Of a stretch of DNA of 64,000 bases, positions 42,655 to 50,547 are shown in pieces; position 1 is the first letter of the stretch; each line of letters opens with the position of its first letter. A program made the translations under genes and the position numbers. The notes under the pieces were generated by a model that saw only the letters and a program-made list of their open reading frames with translations, made no database searches and was not told the origin of the DNA. Source of the DNA: Mesonia algae (GTDB taxonomy: Bacteria; Bacteroidota; Bacteroidia; Flavobacteriales; Flavobacteriaceae); NCBI RefSeq assembly GCF_003253545.1, contig NZ_QKYV01000001.1:124001-188000 (forward strand). The letters are read 5' to 3'.

Positions 42655-43716
42655 ATGGCAAAAAAGAAAATTTTAGTAGCTCCTCTTAATTGGGGATTAG
42701 GACATGCCACTAGGTGTATTCCTATTATAAATGCGTTGCAAGAGAGCGGATTTGAACCTATTTTAGCTTCAGATGGGGATGCTTTACAGCTTTTAAGAAA
42801 AGAATTCCCTACCTTAAAAACCTACGTATTACCTTCTTACAAAATAAGCTATGCGAAAAAGGGATATTTCTTCAAATTTAAATTCTTACTACGAAGTTAT
42901 CATGTGGTAAAAGCTATTTGGGCAGAACAAAAAGCAACGTTACAAATTCATAAAAATGAAAACCTTAACGGAATTATATCTGACAATCGATTAGGAGTAA
43001 GACTTTCTTATGTAAAAAGTGCTTTTATCACACATCAACTAAACGTGCTTTCTGGCAGCACTACCTTTATCACCTCTTGGTTACATCAACATTACATAAG
43101 AAAATTTGATACGTGCTGGATCCCTGATGTGGAATTTTCTCCTAGCCTCAGCGGAAAACTAGGTCACTTTAAAAAGAAAAGGAAATTTGAAATTACCTAT
43201 ATTGGTCCTTTAAGCAGGTTCTCTAAAAAAGACATTCCTTTAAAATATGAGTATCTATTTATCCTTTCTGGCCCCGAACCTCAACGCGGACTTTTAGAAA
43301 AAAGATTGCGAGAAGAAATCCGCGGAAGCGAAAACAAGATACTTTTTATTTGCGGAAAAATGGAAGAAGAGCAAAAACGCTGGCAAGAAGACAATGTTAC
43401 TTTTTATAATTTTCTTACAGGAAAAGCTTTAGAAAATGCATTTAATGAAAGTAAATTTATCATTGCTAGAGCTGGTTATACTACCATAATGGATGTTGCC
43501 AAATTAGAGAAGAAAGCATTTTTTATCCCAACTCCTGGTCAAACCGAACAAGAATACCTGGCTAAACGCTTGACCCGAAAAAATATAGCTCCTAGCTGTA
43601 GACAGCACGAATTTAAATTATCTCTTTTAAAGAATTTAAAGGATTATAATGGACTTATGGAATATAAAAGCTTTCTTCCTCTAAGCAGTTTTTTTAACTT
43701 TTTCGAGCGTAAATGA
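42655..43716 (+). CDS. GT-B glycosyltransferase (MurG/UGT-like)
   Basis: 353 aa from the start chosen at 42655 (MAKKKILVAPLNWGLGHATRC). The ATG at 42640 lies inside or before a possible -7 box (TATTTTTG, 42644-42651). N-terminal GLGHATR nucleotide/acceptor loop; C-terminal AGYTTIMDVAKLEKKAFFIPTPGQTEQEY is the GT28/MGT-like donor-binding region. Donor and acceptor are unknown; glycolipid synthesis is plausible. Its 3' end overlaps the convergent kinase gene by 36 bases. Confidence 0.85.
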   Translation: MAKKKILVAPLNWGLGHATRCIPIINALQESGFEPILASDGDALQLLRKEFPTLKTYVLPSYKISYAKKGYFFKFKFLLRSYHVVKAIWAEQKATLQIHKNENLNGIISDNRLGVRLSYVKSAFITHQLNVLSGSTTFITSWLHQHYIRKFDTCWIPDVEFSPSLSGKLGHFKKKRKFEITYIGPLSRFSKKDIPLKYEYLFILSGPEPQRGLLEKRLREEIRGSENKILFICGKMEEEQKRWQEDNVTFYNFLTGKALENAFNESKFIIARAGYTTIMDVAKLEKKAFFIPTPGQTEQEYLAKRLTRKNIAPSCRQHEFKLSLLKNLKDYNGLMEYKSFLPLSSFFNFFERK

Positions 43717-44736
43717 AAACTCGCTCCCTACTCCAAAGTCACTTTCTACGTAGATTTTTTCTTTATGTGCTTCTAGGATATGTTTTACAATAGAGAGTCC
43801 TAACCCAGAACCTCCCTCTTTTCTAGAACCACTTTTATCTACTCTGTAAAAACGTTCAAAAAGACGAGGAATGTTTTTTTGTTCTATCCCCTCTCCGTTA
43901 TCTGTTATTCTTACAATAATTTTATTTTTAATTAGGTTTTCAATACTTACTTCGGTAGTTCCTCCATTTTTACCATATTTAATGGAGTTAACGATCAAAT
44001 TGGTAACTACCTGCTGTATTCTTTCTTTATCGGCGAAAACTATAATCTCTTGCTCATAATCCATATCGAAAGTTAGAGAGATATTTTTTTTGGAGGCTTT
44101 CATTTCTAACATATCAAAAAGTCCTTCTACAAGCTCTATGATATTGAACTTTTCTTTGTACAAGTGTAAATCGCCTGTTTCTAACTTAGTGATCATATCT
44201 AGATCTCTTACAATATAGATGAGTCTGTCTACGCCTTTACTTGCACGCTCTAAATATTTATCTCTAATTTTCTTATCATTTGCAGCTCCATCTAATAGGG
44301 TTAAAATATAACCTTGAACGGTAAAAAGAGGAGTTTTTAATTCGTGAGAAACATTTCCCATAAACTCTTTTCTATAGTTTTCTCTCACTTTTAAAGATTC
44401 TATTTCTAGCTTCTTTCCTTTGGCAAATTTTTCTATTTCTTTAGTTAGAGTTGCCATATCTGTAGTGATTTGCTTTTCTTCTAGACTAGAAGACTCTAAC
44501 AACGAAACCTTATCATAAACCGCTTTTACTCTTTTATAGATAAAATGTTCTATTCTAAGTTGGATAATAAGGAAAGAGAAAACATAGCAACCTAACCCGA
44601 AAATGATAATAGGCTGCCAGTTAAAAATTTTTAAATAAGCAAATTGGTAAATAATAAGAAGAGTTACCATAAATAAGGTAACAAACAAAGAGGTATAAAA
44701 AGCAAATTTATATGATCGTTTAAATTCTTTCGCCAT
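43681..44736 (-). CDS. phoR: PhoR-like sensor histidine kinase
   Basis: 351 aa. Two N-terminal transmembrane helices (about 13-31 and 37-59) with almost no periplasmic loop, as in phosphate-sensing PhoR. The H-box MGNVSHELKTPLFTVQG is at about 133-150, N-box VVTNLIVNSIKYGKNGG, G1 ITDNGEGIEQ, and G2 EGGSGLGLSIVKH. No PAS domain is evident. Its ATG overlaps the response-regulator stop by one base (TAATG). PhoR is inferred from architecture and from the site array upstream of the partner gene; other OmpR-class kinases look similar. Confidence 0.8.
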   Translation of the reverse strand: MAKEFKRSYKFAFYTSLFVTLFMVTLLIIYQFAYLKIFNWQPIIIFGLGCYVFSFLIIQLRIEHFIYKRVKAVYDKVSLLESSSLEEKQITTDMATLTKEIEKFAKGKKLEIESLKVRENYRKEFMGNVSHELKTPLFTVQGYILTLLDGAANDKKIRDKYLERASKGVDRLIYIVRDLDMITKLETGDLHLYKEKFNIIELVEGLFDMLEMKASKKNISLTFDMDYEQEIIVFADKERIQQVVTNLIVNSIKYGKNGGTTEVSIENLIKNKIIVRITDNGEGIEQKNIPRLFERFYRVDKSGSRKEGGSGLGLSIVKHILEAHKEKIYVESDFGVGSEFSFTLEKVKKTA

Positions 44737-45419
44737 TAAATTACAAATTTATACCCTACCCCTTTTACGGTTTTAAACTTTTTATCTCCTATTTTTTCTC
44801 TTAACTTTCTAATGTGTACGTCAATAGTTCGACCTCCTACAATTACTTCATTTCCCCAAACTTTATTAAGAATGTCTTCTCTTTTAAAAACTTTACCGGG
44901 TTGTGAAGCTAAGAGAGAAAGAAGTTCGAATTCTTTTCTTGGTAAAATAATTTCTTCTTTTCCGTTAAGGATTTTATACTCATCTCTATTAATAGTAAGG
45001 TCTCCTATCTCGACAATATTGGTTTCAATCTCTTCTGAACTTACTCTCCTTAATAAAGCTTTTACTTTACTTACTAATACTTTAGGTCTTATAGGCTTGG
45101 TGATGTAATCATCTGCTCCTGCATCAAAACCAGCCATTTGAGAGTAATCTTCTCCTCTAGCTGTTAAAAAGGTAATAATGGTGTTTTCTAAAGAGGGTAT
45201 TTTTCTTATTTGCTCACAAGCTTCAATCCCATCCATTTCTGGCATCATCACATCTAGAATGATTAAATCTGGTTTTTTCTTTTTTGCTTTTTTTACGGCT
45301 TCTATTCCATTTTCGGCAGTAAATACTTGATATCCCTCTGCAGAAAGGTTGTAGCTTACAATCTCTAGAATATCTGGATCATCATCTACAAGCAGTATAC
45401 TCATGTCATTTTTACTCAT
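44736..45419 (-). CDS. phoP: PhoP/PhoB-like response regulator (OmpR family)
   Basis: 227 aa from the start chosen at 45419 (MSKNDMSILLVDDDPDILE); a longer frame from 45524 would add 35 hydrophobic residues unlike any receiver. Receiver domain with phospho-Asp in LIILDVMMPEMDG (about 56), LTARGEDYSQM and the Lys in ITKPIRP. C-terminal winged helix (about 130-227) with LLSLLASQPGKVFKREDIL and RTIDVHIRKLREKIG. Forms an operon with the kinase and is divergent from a TonB receptor gene, with the TAAC-box array between them. Confidence 0.85.
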   Translation of the reverse strand: MSKNDMSILLVDDDPDILEIVSYNLSAEGYQVFTAENGIEAVKKAKKKKPDLIILDVMMPEMDGIEACEQIRKIPSLENTIITFLTARGEDYSQMAGFDAGADDYITKPIRPKVLVSKVKALLRRVSSEEIETNIVEIGDLTINRDEYKILNGKEEIILPRKEFELLSLLASQPGKVFKREDILNKVWGNEVIVGGRTIDVHIRKLREKIGDKKFKTVKGVGYKFVI

Positions 45420-45476
45420 AACAAACGTGGTTAAAAATTTAAGAGGTAAAAGTAAATATAATATTAAAACCTCTAA

Positions 45477-45565
45477 GTTAACAAATATTTCAATCACATA
45501 ACATTGGTAACGTTTTTCTAACATTACCCCCTTTCAAAGTTAACTCATGGGTAACACCCGTTAAG
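45477..45565. promoter_or_regulatory. Array of TAAC boxes at 11-bp spacing (Pho-box-like) between phoP and the TonB receptor
   Basis: TAAC cores start at 45479, 45499, 45508, 45519, 45541 and 45552, with a TAAG at 45562. The steps 45508-45519, 45519-45541 (two turns) and 45541-45552 are multiples of 11. Direct repeats of TTAACA at this helical spacing are the known PhoP site form in Bacillus, and PhoB sites also have an 11-bp period. The proximal pair lies about 25-43 bases upstream of the TTTCTTTG -7-like box of the receptor gene, a suitable activator position. Confidence 0.55.
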
Positions 45566-45576
45566 CATCACTTGTT

Positions 45577-45584
45577 TTTCTTTG
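45577..45584 (+). promoter_or_regulatory. -7-like box (TTTCTTTG) for the TonB receptor gene
   Basis: One base off TAnnTTTG, 19 bases before the receptor ATG and just downstream of the TAAC array. Confidence 0.45.
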
Positions 45585-45603
45585 CAGCGTAAATAAACAT
45601 GTA

Positions 45604-48411
45604 ATGAAAAAACTTTTTGCCCAAATCTTATTTTTCTTTTCAGCTTTCGCATTTGCCCAAGAAACTGGAACTATCGCTGGTGCCCTTAGCGATAAAGAAA
45701 TGAATAACGAACCTTTGCCTTTTGCAAACGTAACCGTTAAAAACACCTCTAAAGGTACAACCTCTGACTTTGACGGATTGTACAAAATTGAAAACATCCC
45801 TACTGGGACTTATACCATTGTATTTAGTTTTATTGGATACGAAACCGTAGAGATTCCCAATGTAAAAGTGGAAGCCGATAAGGTTATTGAAATAAATACT
45901 GGCTTAGGAGCAAGTGCTGCTGCATTAGATGAAGTAATGATCACTACAGTTAGTAGAAGAGACTCTGAAGTAGCTCTTTTACTTGATCAAAAAGATGCTG
46001 TTGATATCAAAGAAAGTATAGGTTCTCAAGAACTTACCAAGCTTGGTGTAAGTGATGCTGCTACAGCCACCACAAAAATTTCTGGAGTTAGTAGTAGTGA
46101 AGCATCTGGAGATGTTTACGTAAGAGGTTTAGGAGATCGCTATTTATATACTACTTTAAATGGCCTACCTGTTCCTTCTGATAATATTGATAAAAAGAAT
46201 ATAGACCTTGGCTTATTTCCTACACGTGTTGTACAGAGTGTTTCGGTAAGTAAAAACTTTTCGGCAGAAAATTCGGCAGATCAATCTTCTGGGAGCGTGA
46301 ACATCAATTCTAAAAGCTTAGTAGGTTTAAGCGAGCTAGGTTTTGGAGCTCAAGTTGGTGTTAATACCAATGCCATTGGAGAAGAGAATTTTAAACAATC
46401 TGTCAATTCGAATGATATAAGCTTAGGTTTCTACAATCAAAAAACAGCTTCTGAAGATGCTATCGTAAACCAAAATTGGAATACAGAGAGCCGAAAACTC
46501 CCTATGAATTACAAATACACCGTTACGGCTGGTAAAAAATTTGGAGAAAAATTCAAAGTATTATTCACAGGTTCTCAATCAAGTAACTTTGAATATAATG
46601 AAGGTATTTTTCAGCAATTTAACCGTAACATAGATGATTCTAAATTTAACGATGCTACTTATTACAGGAATACGGTAAACACCACCGGTCTTATTGACTT
46701 AAAATATGCTTTTAACAAGAAAAATGAAGTTAGAGCCTTGAGCATGTTCGTCAACAAAATGACAGATGAAGTATACGAGTCTGGTAGAAACCGTGAAGGT
46801 TTTGTTTTTGAAGAAGTAAATAACGAAGACCAATACGGTCAGTATGTTAAAGATCAAAATACTAAACAAACAAAATTATGGGTAAACCAAATTTTGGGTG
46901 ACCATGAAATTGGAGAAAGAAATCATCTTACTTGGGGGTTAGGTTATAACCAGGTAGATGCAGATGAGCCTAATCGTTTACGTAACGAAGTAAATATTAA
47001 GAAAGCTACAGACACAGATCCTGAGTTAATTGAACTTGCTAACCAAGGAGGGTTTCAGCAAAGAAGATCTTCTCAAATTATTGATGATTTAGAATACAAT
47101 GCACGCTTAAAAAACGAATTTAAAGTATTTGAAAACGATACTGTTTCTTCTTTAAAAATATCTGCTGGTGGTAATTTTAGATACAAAACTAGAGATTTTG
47201 AATCTGATAAATTTGGAGTTGATGAAGCAGGAGCACCTGGCCAAGTAACACCTCCATCTATCGATGATTTAAATGCAATTTTTACTCAAGAAAATTTTGA
47301 CAATGGGAATTTAAATTTAATCACACAATCGAAAAGTGATACTTATGATGGTGAATTAAACTCCGCTTCTGGATTCGTAAGCTTTAATTATGGAATTAAA
47401 AAATTCAATTTCAATTTAGGTGCTAGATACCAAAAAGATGAAATTAATGTAGATTACGATGTTGCAGGTGCCCCAGGAGGTAGAGAAGGAAGCACTACTA
47501 AAGATTATAGCAATATTTACCCTGCTATAAATATTAAATATGCGCTCAATAATAAGAATAACTTTCGTTTAGCTGCCAGTAAGACCATTACCTTACCAGA
47601 ATTTAAAGAAATATCACCTTTCCCTTATGTTTCTCCAACCAATCAAATTGTTGTCGGGAACTTAGACTTAGAAGCCAGTAATGTATATAATCTAGATGCT
47701 AAATGGGAATTTTTCCCGACCAATAAAGAGTTGATATCTGTTACAGGATTTTATAAAAGTATCCAAGATCCTATTAACAAAACATTCTTAAGGGGATCTT
47801 CAGGATATTTTACTTACTACAATACAAGTGATAAAGCAGAAGTATATGGTCTAGAACTAGAGGCTAATTTAGGGCTAATTAAGTCTGATAATGAAAAAGG
47901 TGTTAATCTAGATATGAGTTTCAACTTCACCAGAATGTGGCATGAGCAAGACTTAAAAACTATCTATGGTGAAGACGGTAACATAGAAAGCACATTTAAA
48001 TATAACAATAAAAGTGAAGTTGGTTTAGAAGGTGCATCAGATTACATTCTAAACACCGCACTCAACCTTTCTACCAACTGGGAAAGAGAATTTAACGCAA
48101 ATGTTTCAGCCAATTACGCTTCAGATAAAATATACGCTATAGGAAGTGCTCCCGACAGTCAAACTGTTTCTGATTCTAAATTATACAATAATGAGATAAT
48201 TGAGAAAGGGTTTGTTATTCTAAACACCACTATAAGTCAAGAAATCACTGATAAGATTAACCTAAGCTTTAAAGCAAATAATTTACTTAATCCAAAGATT
48301 GAGAGAACTCAAGATGTATATGATTTTGCATCAGATAGAGAATATTCAGAAACTACAAGATCTTACAAGAACGGAGTAAGCGTATCTCTTGGGGTCAACT
48401 ATAAATTTTAA
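45604..48411 (+). CDS. TonB-dependent outer-membrane receptor next to phoPR
   Basis: 935 aa. Signal peptide (FFSAFAFAQ), carboxypeptidase-like domain (about 22-100; FANVTVKNTSKGTTSDFDGLY), plug (about 110-235; VYVRGLGDRYLYTTLNGLPV, SADQSSGSVNI) and barrel ending SLGVNYKF. There is no STN domain, so it does not use FecR-type signalling. Upstream are the divergent phoPR pair and the TAAC array; downstream a surface lipoprotein and a T9SS-secreted protein. A role in uptake of phosphorus compounds under phosphate limitation is inferred from this context alone. Confidence 0.9.
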   Translation: MKKLFAQILFFFSAFAFAQETGTIAGALSDKEMNNEPLPFANVTVKNTSKGTTSDFDGLYKIENIPTGTYTIVFSFIGYETVEIPNVKVEADKVIEINTGLGASAAALDEVMITTVSRRDSEVALLLDQKDAVDIKESIGSQELTKLGVSDAATATTKISGVSSSEASGDVYVRGLGDRYLYTTLNGLPVPSDNIDKKNIDLGLFPTRVVQSVSVSKNFSAENSADQSSGSVNINSKSLVGLSELGFGAQVGVNTNAIGEENFKQSVNSNDISLGFYNQKTASEDAIVNQNWNTESRKLPMNYKYTVTAGKKFGEKFKVLFTGSQSSNFEYNEGIFQQFNRNIDDSKFNDATYYRNTVNTTGLIDLKYAFNKKNEVRALSMFVNKMTDEVYESGRNREGFVFEEVNNEDQYGQYVKDQNTKQTKLWVNQILGDHEIGERNHLTWGLGYNQVDADEPNRLRNEVNIKKATDTDPELIELANQGGFQQRRSSQIIDDLEYNARLKNEFKVFENDTVSSLKISAGGNFRYKTRDFESDKFGVDEAGAPGQVTPPSIDDLNAIFTQENFDNGNLNLITQSKSDTYDGELNSASGFVSFNYGIKKFNFNLGARYQKDEINVDYDVAGAPGGREGSTTKDYSNIYPAINIKYALNNKNNFRLAASKTITLPEFKEISPFPYVSPTNQIVVGNLDLEASNVYNLDAKWEFFPTNKELISVTGFYKSIQDPINKTFLRGSSGYFTYYNTSDKAEVYGLELEANLGLIKSDNEKGVNLDMSFNFTRMWHEQDLKTIYGEDGNIESTFKYNNKSEVGLEGASDYILNTALNLSTNWEREFNANVSANYASDKIYAIGSAPDSQTVSDSKLYNNEIIEKGFVILNTTISQEITDKINLSFKANNLLNPKIERTQDVYDFASDREYSETTRSYKNGVSVSLGVNYKF

Positions 48412-48453
48412 AAATAACCATTTAACACAACAAATTAATTTAAAACTAAAAAA

Positions 48454-50385
48454 ATGAAAAAAGCAATTAAGAACTTATCAATTTTATGCTCAGTAGCAGT
48501 ATTAAGCATGACTGCAATTAGCTGTAGTAGTGATGATGATTCAAATTCAGATGACGAAGGATCTGGAGAGGCTTCAGAATTAAACGGAATGATTACAGAA
48601 GACACCACATTAGACTCGTCAACAACCTACAACTTAACAGGAGTTTTAAGTGTAGAAGAAGGATCTAAACTTACTATCCCTGCAGGAACTACAATTAATA
48701 CCGGTACTGGAACCGATGTATATGTAGTAGTACAAAAAGGTGCTCAAATAGATATCCAAGGTACAGCTAGCTCACCTGTAAAGATGGGACCAACGGGTTC
48801 TGGAGAATGGGGAGGTTTACTTTTATTAGGTGATGCTGAAACTACAGCCGGTTCTAATGCCACTGCAGAAGTTGGTGGACTTATCTACGGAGGAACTAAC
48901 AATGAAGATAATTCAGGTTCTATTAAATATTTAATTATTGAACAATCTGGAGCACAAATTAACTCTGGTTCACAGTACAATGGTTTAACACTGTATGCTG
49001 TAGGGTCTGGAACTACCATCGATAATGTCGCTATCCTTAACGGAACTGATGATGGTATTGAATTTTTTGGAGGAACAGTAAATGCTTCTAATGTATATGT
49101 TGAAAACTTAGAAGACGATGCTATCGATTGGACTGAAGGTTGGAACGGTACTTTAACCAACACCTATGTACTGCATACTATAGGTGGTTTTTCTACGGCT
49201 TTAGAAGCAGATGGAGTAAATAACAACCCTACAATTGTAAATTTCACCGCAATTTCTCAAGCAGGTGGTAAAGCATTACAGTTTAAAGCTAATTCTGGTG
49301 CAACTATTACTGGACTGTCTTTAAGTGGTTATGATACTGCTTTAGATTTTGCTGATAACGGTGCATTATCTAATGTTCAGATTGAAAATGAGTTAGGAAC
49401 TCTTGAAGATGCAGATTTAGAAAATACTTACACAGGTCCTGCCACTGTAAATATTGCTGACTTTGCTTGGGTAGCTAATGCAGGAAGTGATAACTTACTT
49501 AACGGATCTATTACTTCTGATGTTACTTTAGATGCTTCTATTACTTATAATCTACAAGGGATTTTAAGCATAGAAAATGGAGCTTCTCTAACTATACCTG
49601 CAGGTACAACTATTGAAACAGGAATAGGGACAGATGTATATATCGCTGTTCAAAAAGGAGGTCAAATTTTCATAGAAGGTACAGAAAGCAACCCAGTAAC
49701 TATGGCTCCTACAACAGAAGGAACTTGGGGAGGTTTATTATTACTTGGAGATGCTACAACTACCGCAGGAACAAATGCAACCGCAGAAGTTGGAGGACTT
49801 ATTTACGGTGGTGAAAATGACACTGATAATTCAGGTTCTATTGAATATTTAATCATCAAACAATCTGGTGCTCAAATAAACTCAGATTCTCAATACAATG
49901 GTTTAACACTTTATGCTGTAGGATCTGAAACTGTGATAAATAATGTTGCTTTTATCGGTGGTGATGACGACGGAATTGAGTTTTTTGGAGGTACAGTTAG
50001 TGCGACTAACGTATATGTAAAAGATTTACAAGATGACGCAATCGATTGGACTGAAGGATGGAATGGTACTTTAACTAATACTTACGTTTTACATACACAA
50101 TCTGGTTTCTCTACGGCTTTAGAAGCAGATGGGGTAAACAACAACCCTACAATCGTGAATTTCACAGCAGTTTCTCAAGCAGATGGTAAAGCATTACAAT
50201 TTAAAGCTGATTCTGGAGCTACTATTACTGGCTTATCTTTAAGCGGTTATGATACAACTATTGATATGGCAAATGATGGTCCATTATCAAATGTTCAAAT
50301 TGAAGGTGTAGATGCAGATCCTTCTATGAATTATGATGCTGCAGCTACCGTAGATGCTTCTACTTTTGCATGGGCATTAAATTAA
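48454..50385 (+). CDS. Surface lipoprotein with two tandem beta-solenoid domains
   Basis: 643 aa. Signal ends MTAISCSSDDDSNSDDEG: lipobox Cys24 followed by the acidic surface-export pattern. The rest is two copies of a module of about 290 residues (about 43-335 and 349-640), nearly identical in long stretches such as NATAEVGGLIYGG, DGIEFFGGTV, DDAIDWTEGWNGTLTNTYV and STALEADGVNNNPTIVNFTA. The Gly/Asn/Thr-rich repeats (LTIPAGTTI) point to a right-handed parallel beta-helix. Begins 42 bases after the TonB receptor stop and probably acts with it at the cell surface. No enzymatic motif recognised. Confidence 0.85.
   Translation: MKKAIKNLSILCSVAVLSMTAISCSSDDDSNSDDEGSGEASELNGMITEDTTLDSSTTYNLTGVLSVEEGSKLTIPAGTTINTGTGTDVYVVVQKGAQIDIQGTASSPVKMGPTGSGEWGGLLLLGDAETTAGSNATAEVGGLIYGGTNNEDNSGSIKYLIIEQSGAQINSGSQYNGLTLYAVGSGTTIDNVAILNGTDDGIEFFGGTVNASNVYVENLEDDAIDWTEGWNGTLTNTYVLHTIGGFSTALEADGVNNNPTIVNFTAISQAGGKALQFKANSGATITGLSLSGYDTALDFADNGALSNVQIENELGTLEDADLENTYTGPATVNIADFAWVANAGSDNLLNGSITSDVTLDASITYNLQGILSIENGASLTIPAGTTIETGIGTDVYIAVQKGGQIFIEGTESNPVTMAPTTEGTWGGLLLLGDATTTAGTNATAEVGGLIYGGENDTDNSGSIEYLIIKQSGAQINSDSQYNGLTLYAVGSETVINNVAFIGGDDDGIEFFGGTVSATNVYVKDLQDDAIDWTEGWNGTLTNTYVLHTQSGFSTALEADGVNNNPTIVNFTAVSQADGKALQFKADSGATITGLSLSGYDTTIDMANDGPLSNVQIEGVDADPSMNYDAAATVDASTFAWALN
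48580..50330 (+). repeat. Internal tandem duplication of the beta-solenoid module (period about 918 bp)
   Basis: Corresponding points, for example the TTAAACGGA-type start at 48580 and 49498, lie 918 bases (306 codons) apart. Both copies stay aligned to LSNVQIE near 49390 and 50308, with long stretches alike at the DNA level, so the duplication looks recent or homogenised. Confidence 0.85.
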
Positions 50386-50406
50386 TAAACATACATTTTT
50401 ATACAC

Positions 50407-50436
50407 AAAAGCCACTCTAATAGGGTGGCTTTTTAT
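50407..50436 (+). terminator. Terminator after the beta-solenoid lipoprotein gene
   Basis: AAAGCCAC pairs with GTGGCTTT and a T-run follows, 20 bases past the stop. It closes the TonB receptor-lipoprotein transcript. Confidence 0.85.
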
Positions 50437-50512
50437 TGAAGATTATCTATTATCTTATAGTTAAGACACATAAATAATCAAATATATTCTAAAATTTCAT
50501 TTAACATCTTTG

Positions 50513-50520
50513 TATCTTTG
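50513..50520 (+). promoter_or_regulatory. -7 box (TATCTTTG) for the T9SS protein gene
   Basis: Perfect TAnnTTTG 27 bases before the ATG. A single TTAACA lies at 50501-50506 but not in an 11-bp array. Confidence 0.6.
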
Positions 50521-50547
50521 ACCGTATTATAAAAACACATATTTATT

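Noticed and set aside
45420-45524. N-terminal 35-residue extension of the response regulator
   Set aside because: The added residues are hydrophobic and unlike receiver domains, and the receiver motif starts right after the Met at 45419.
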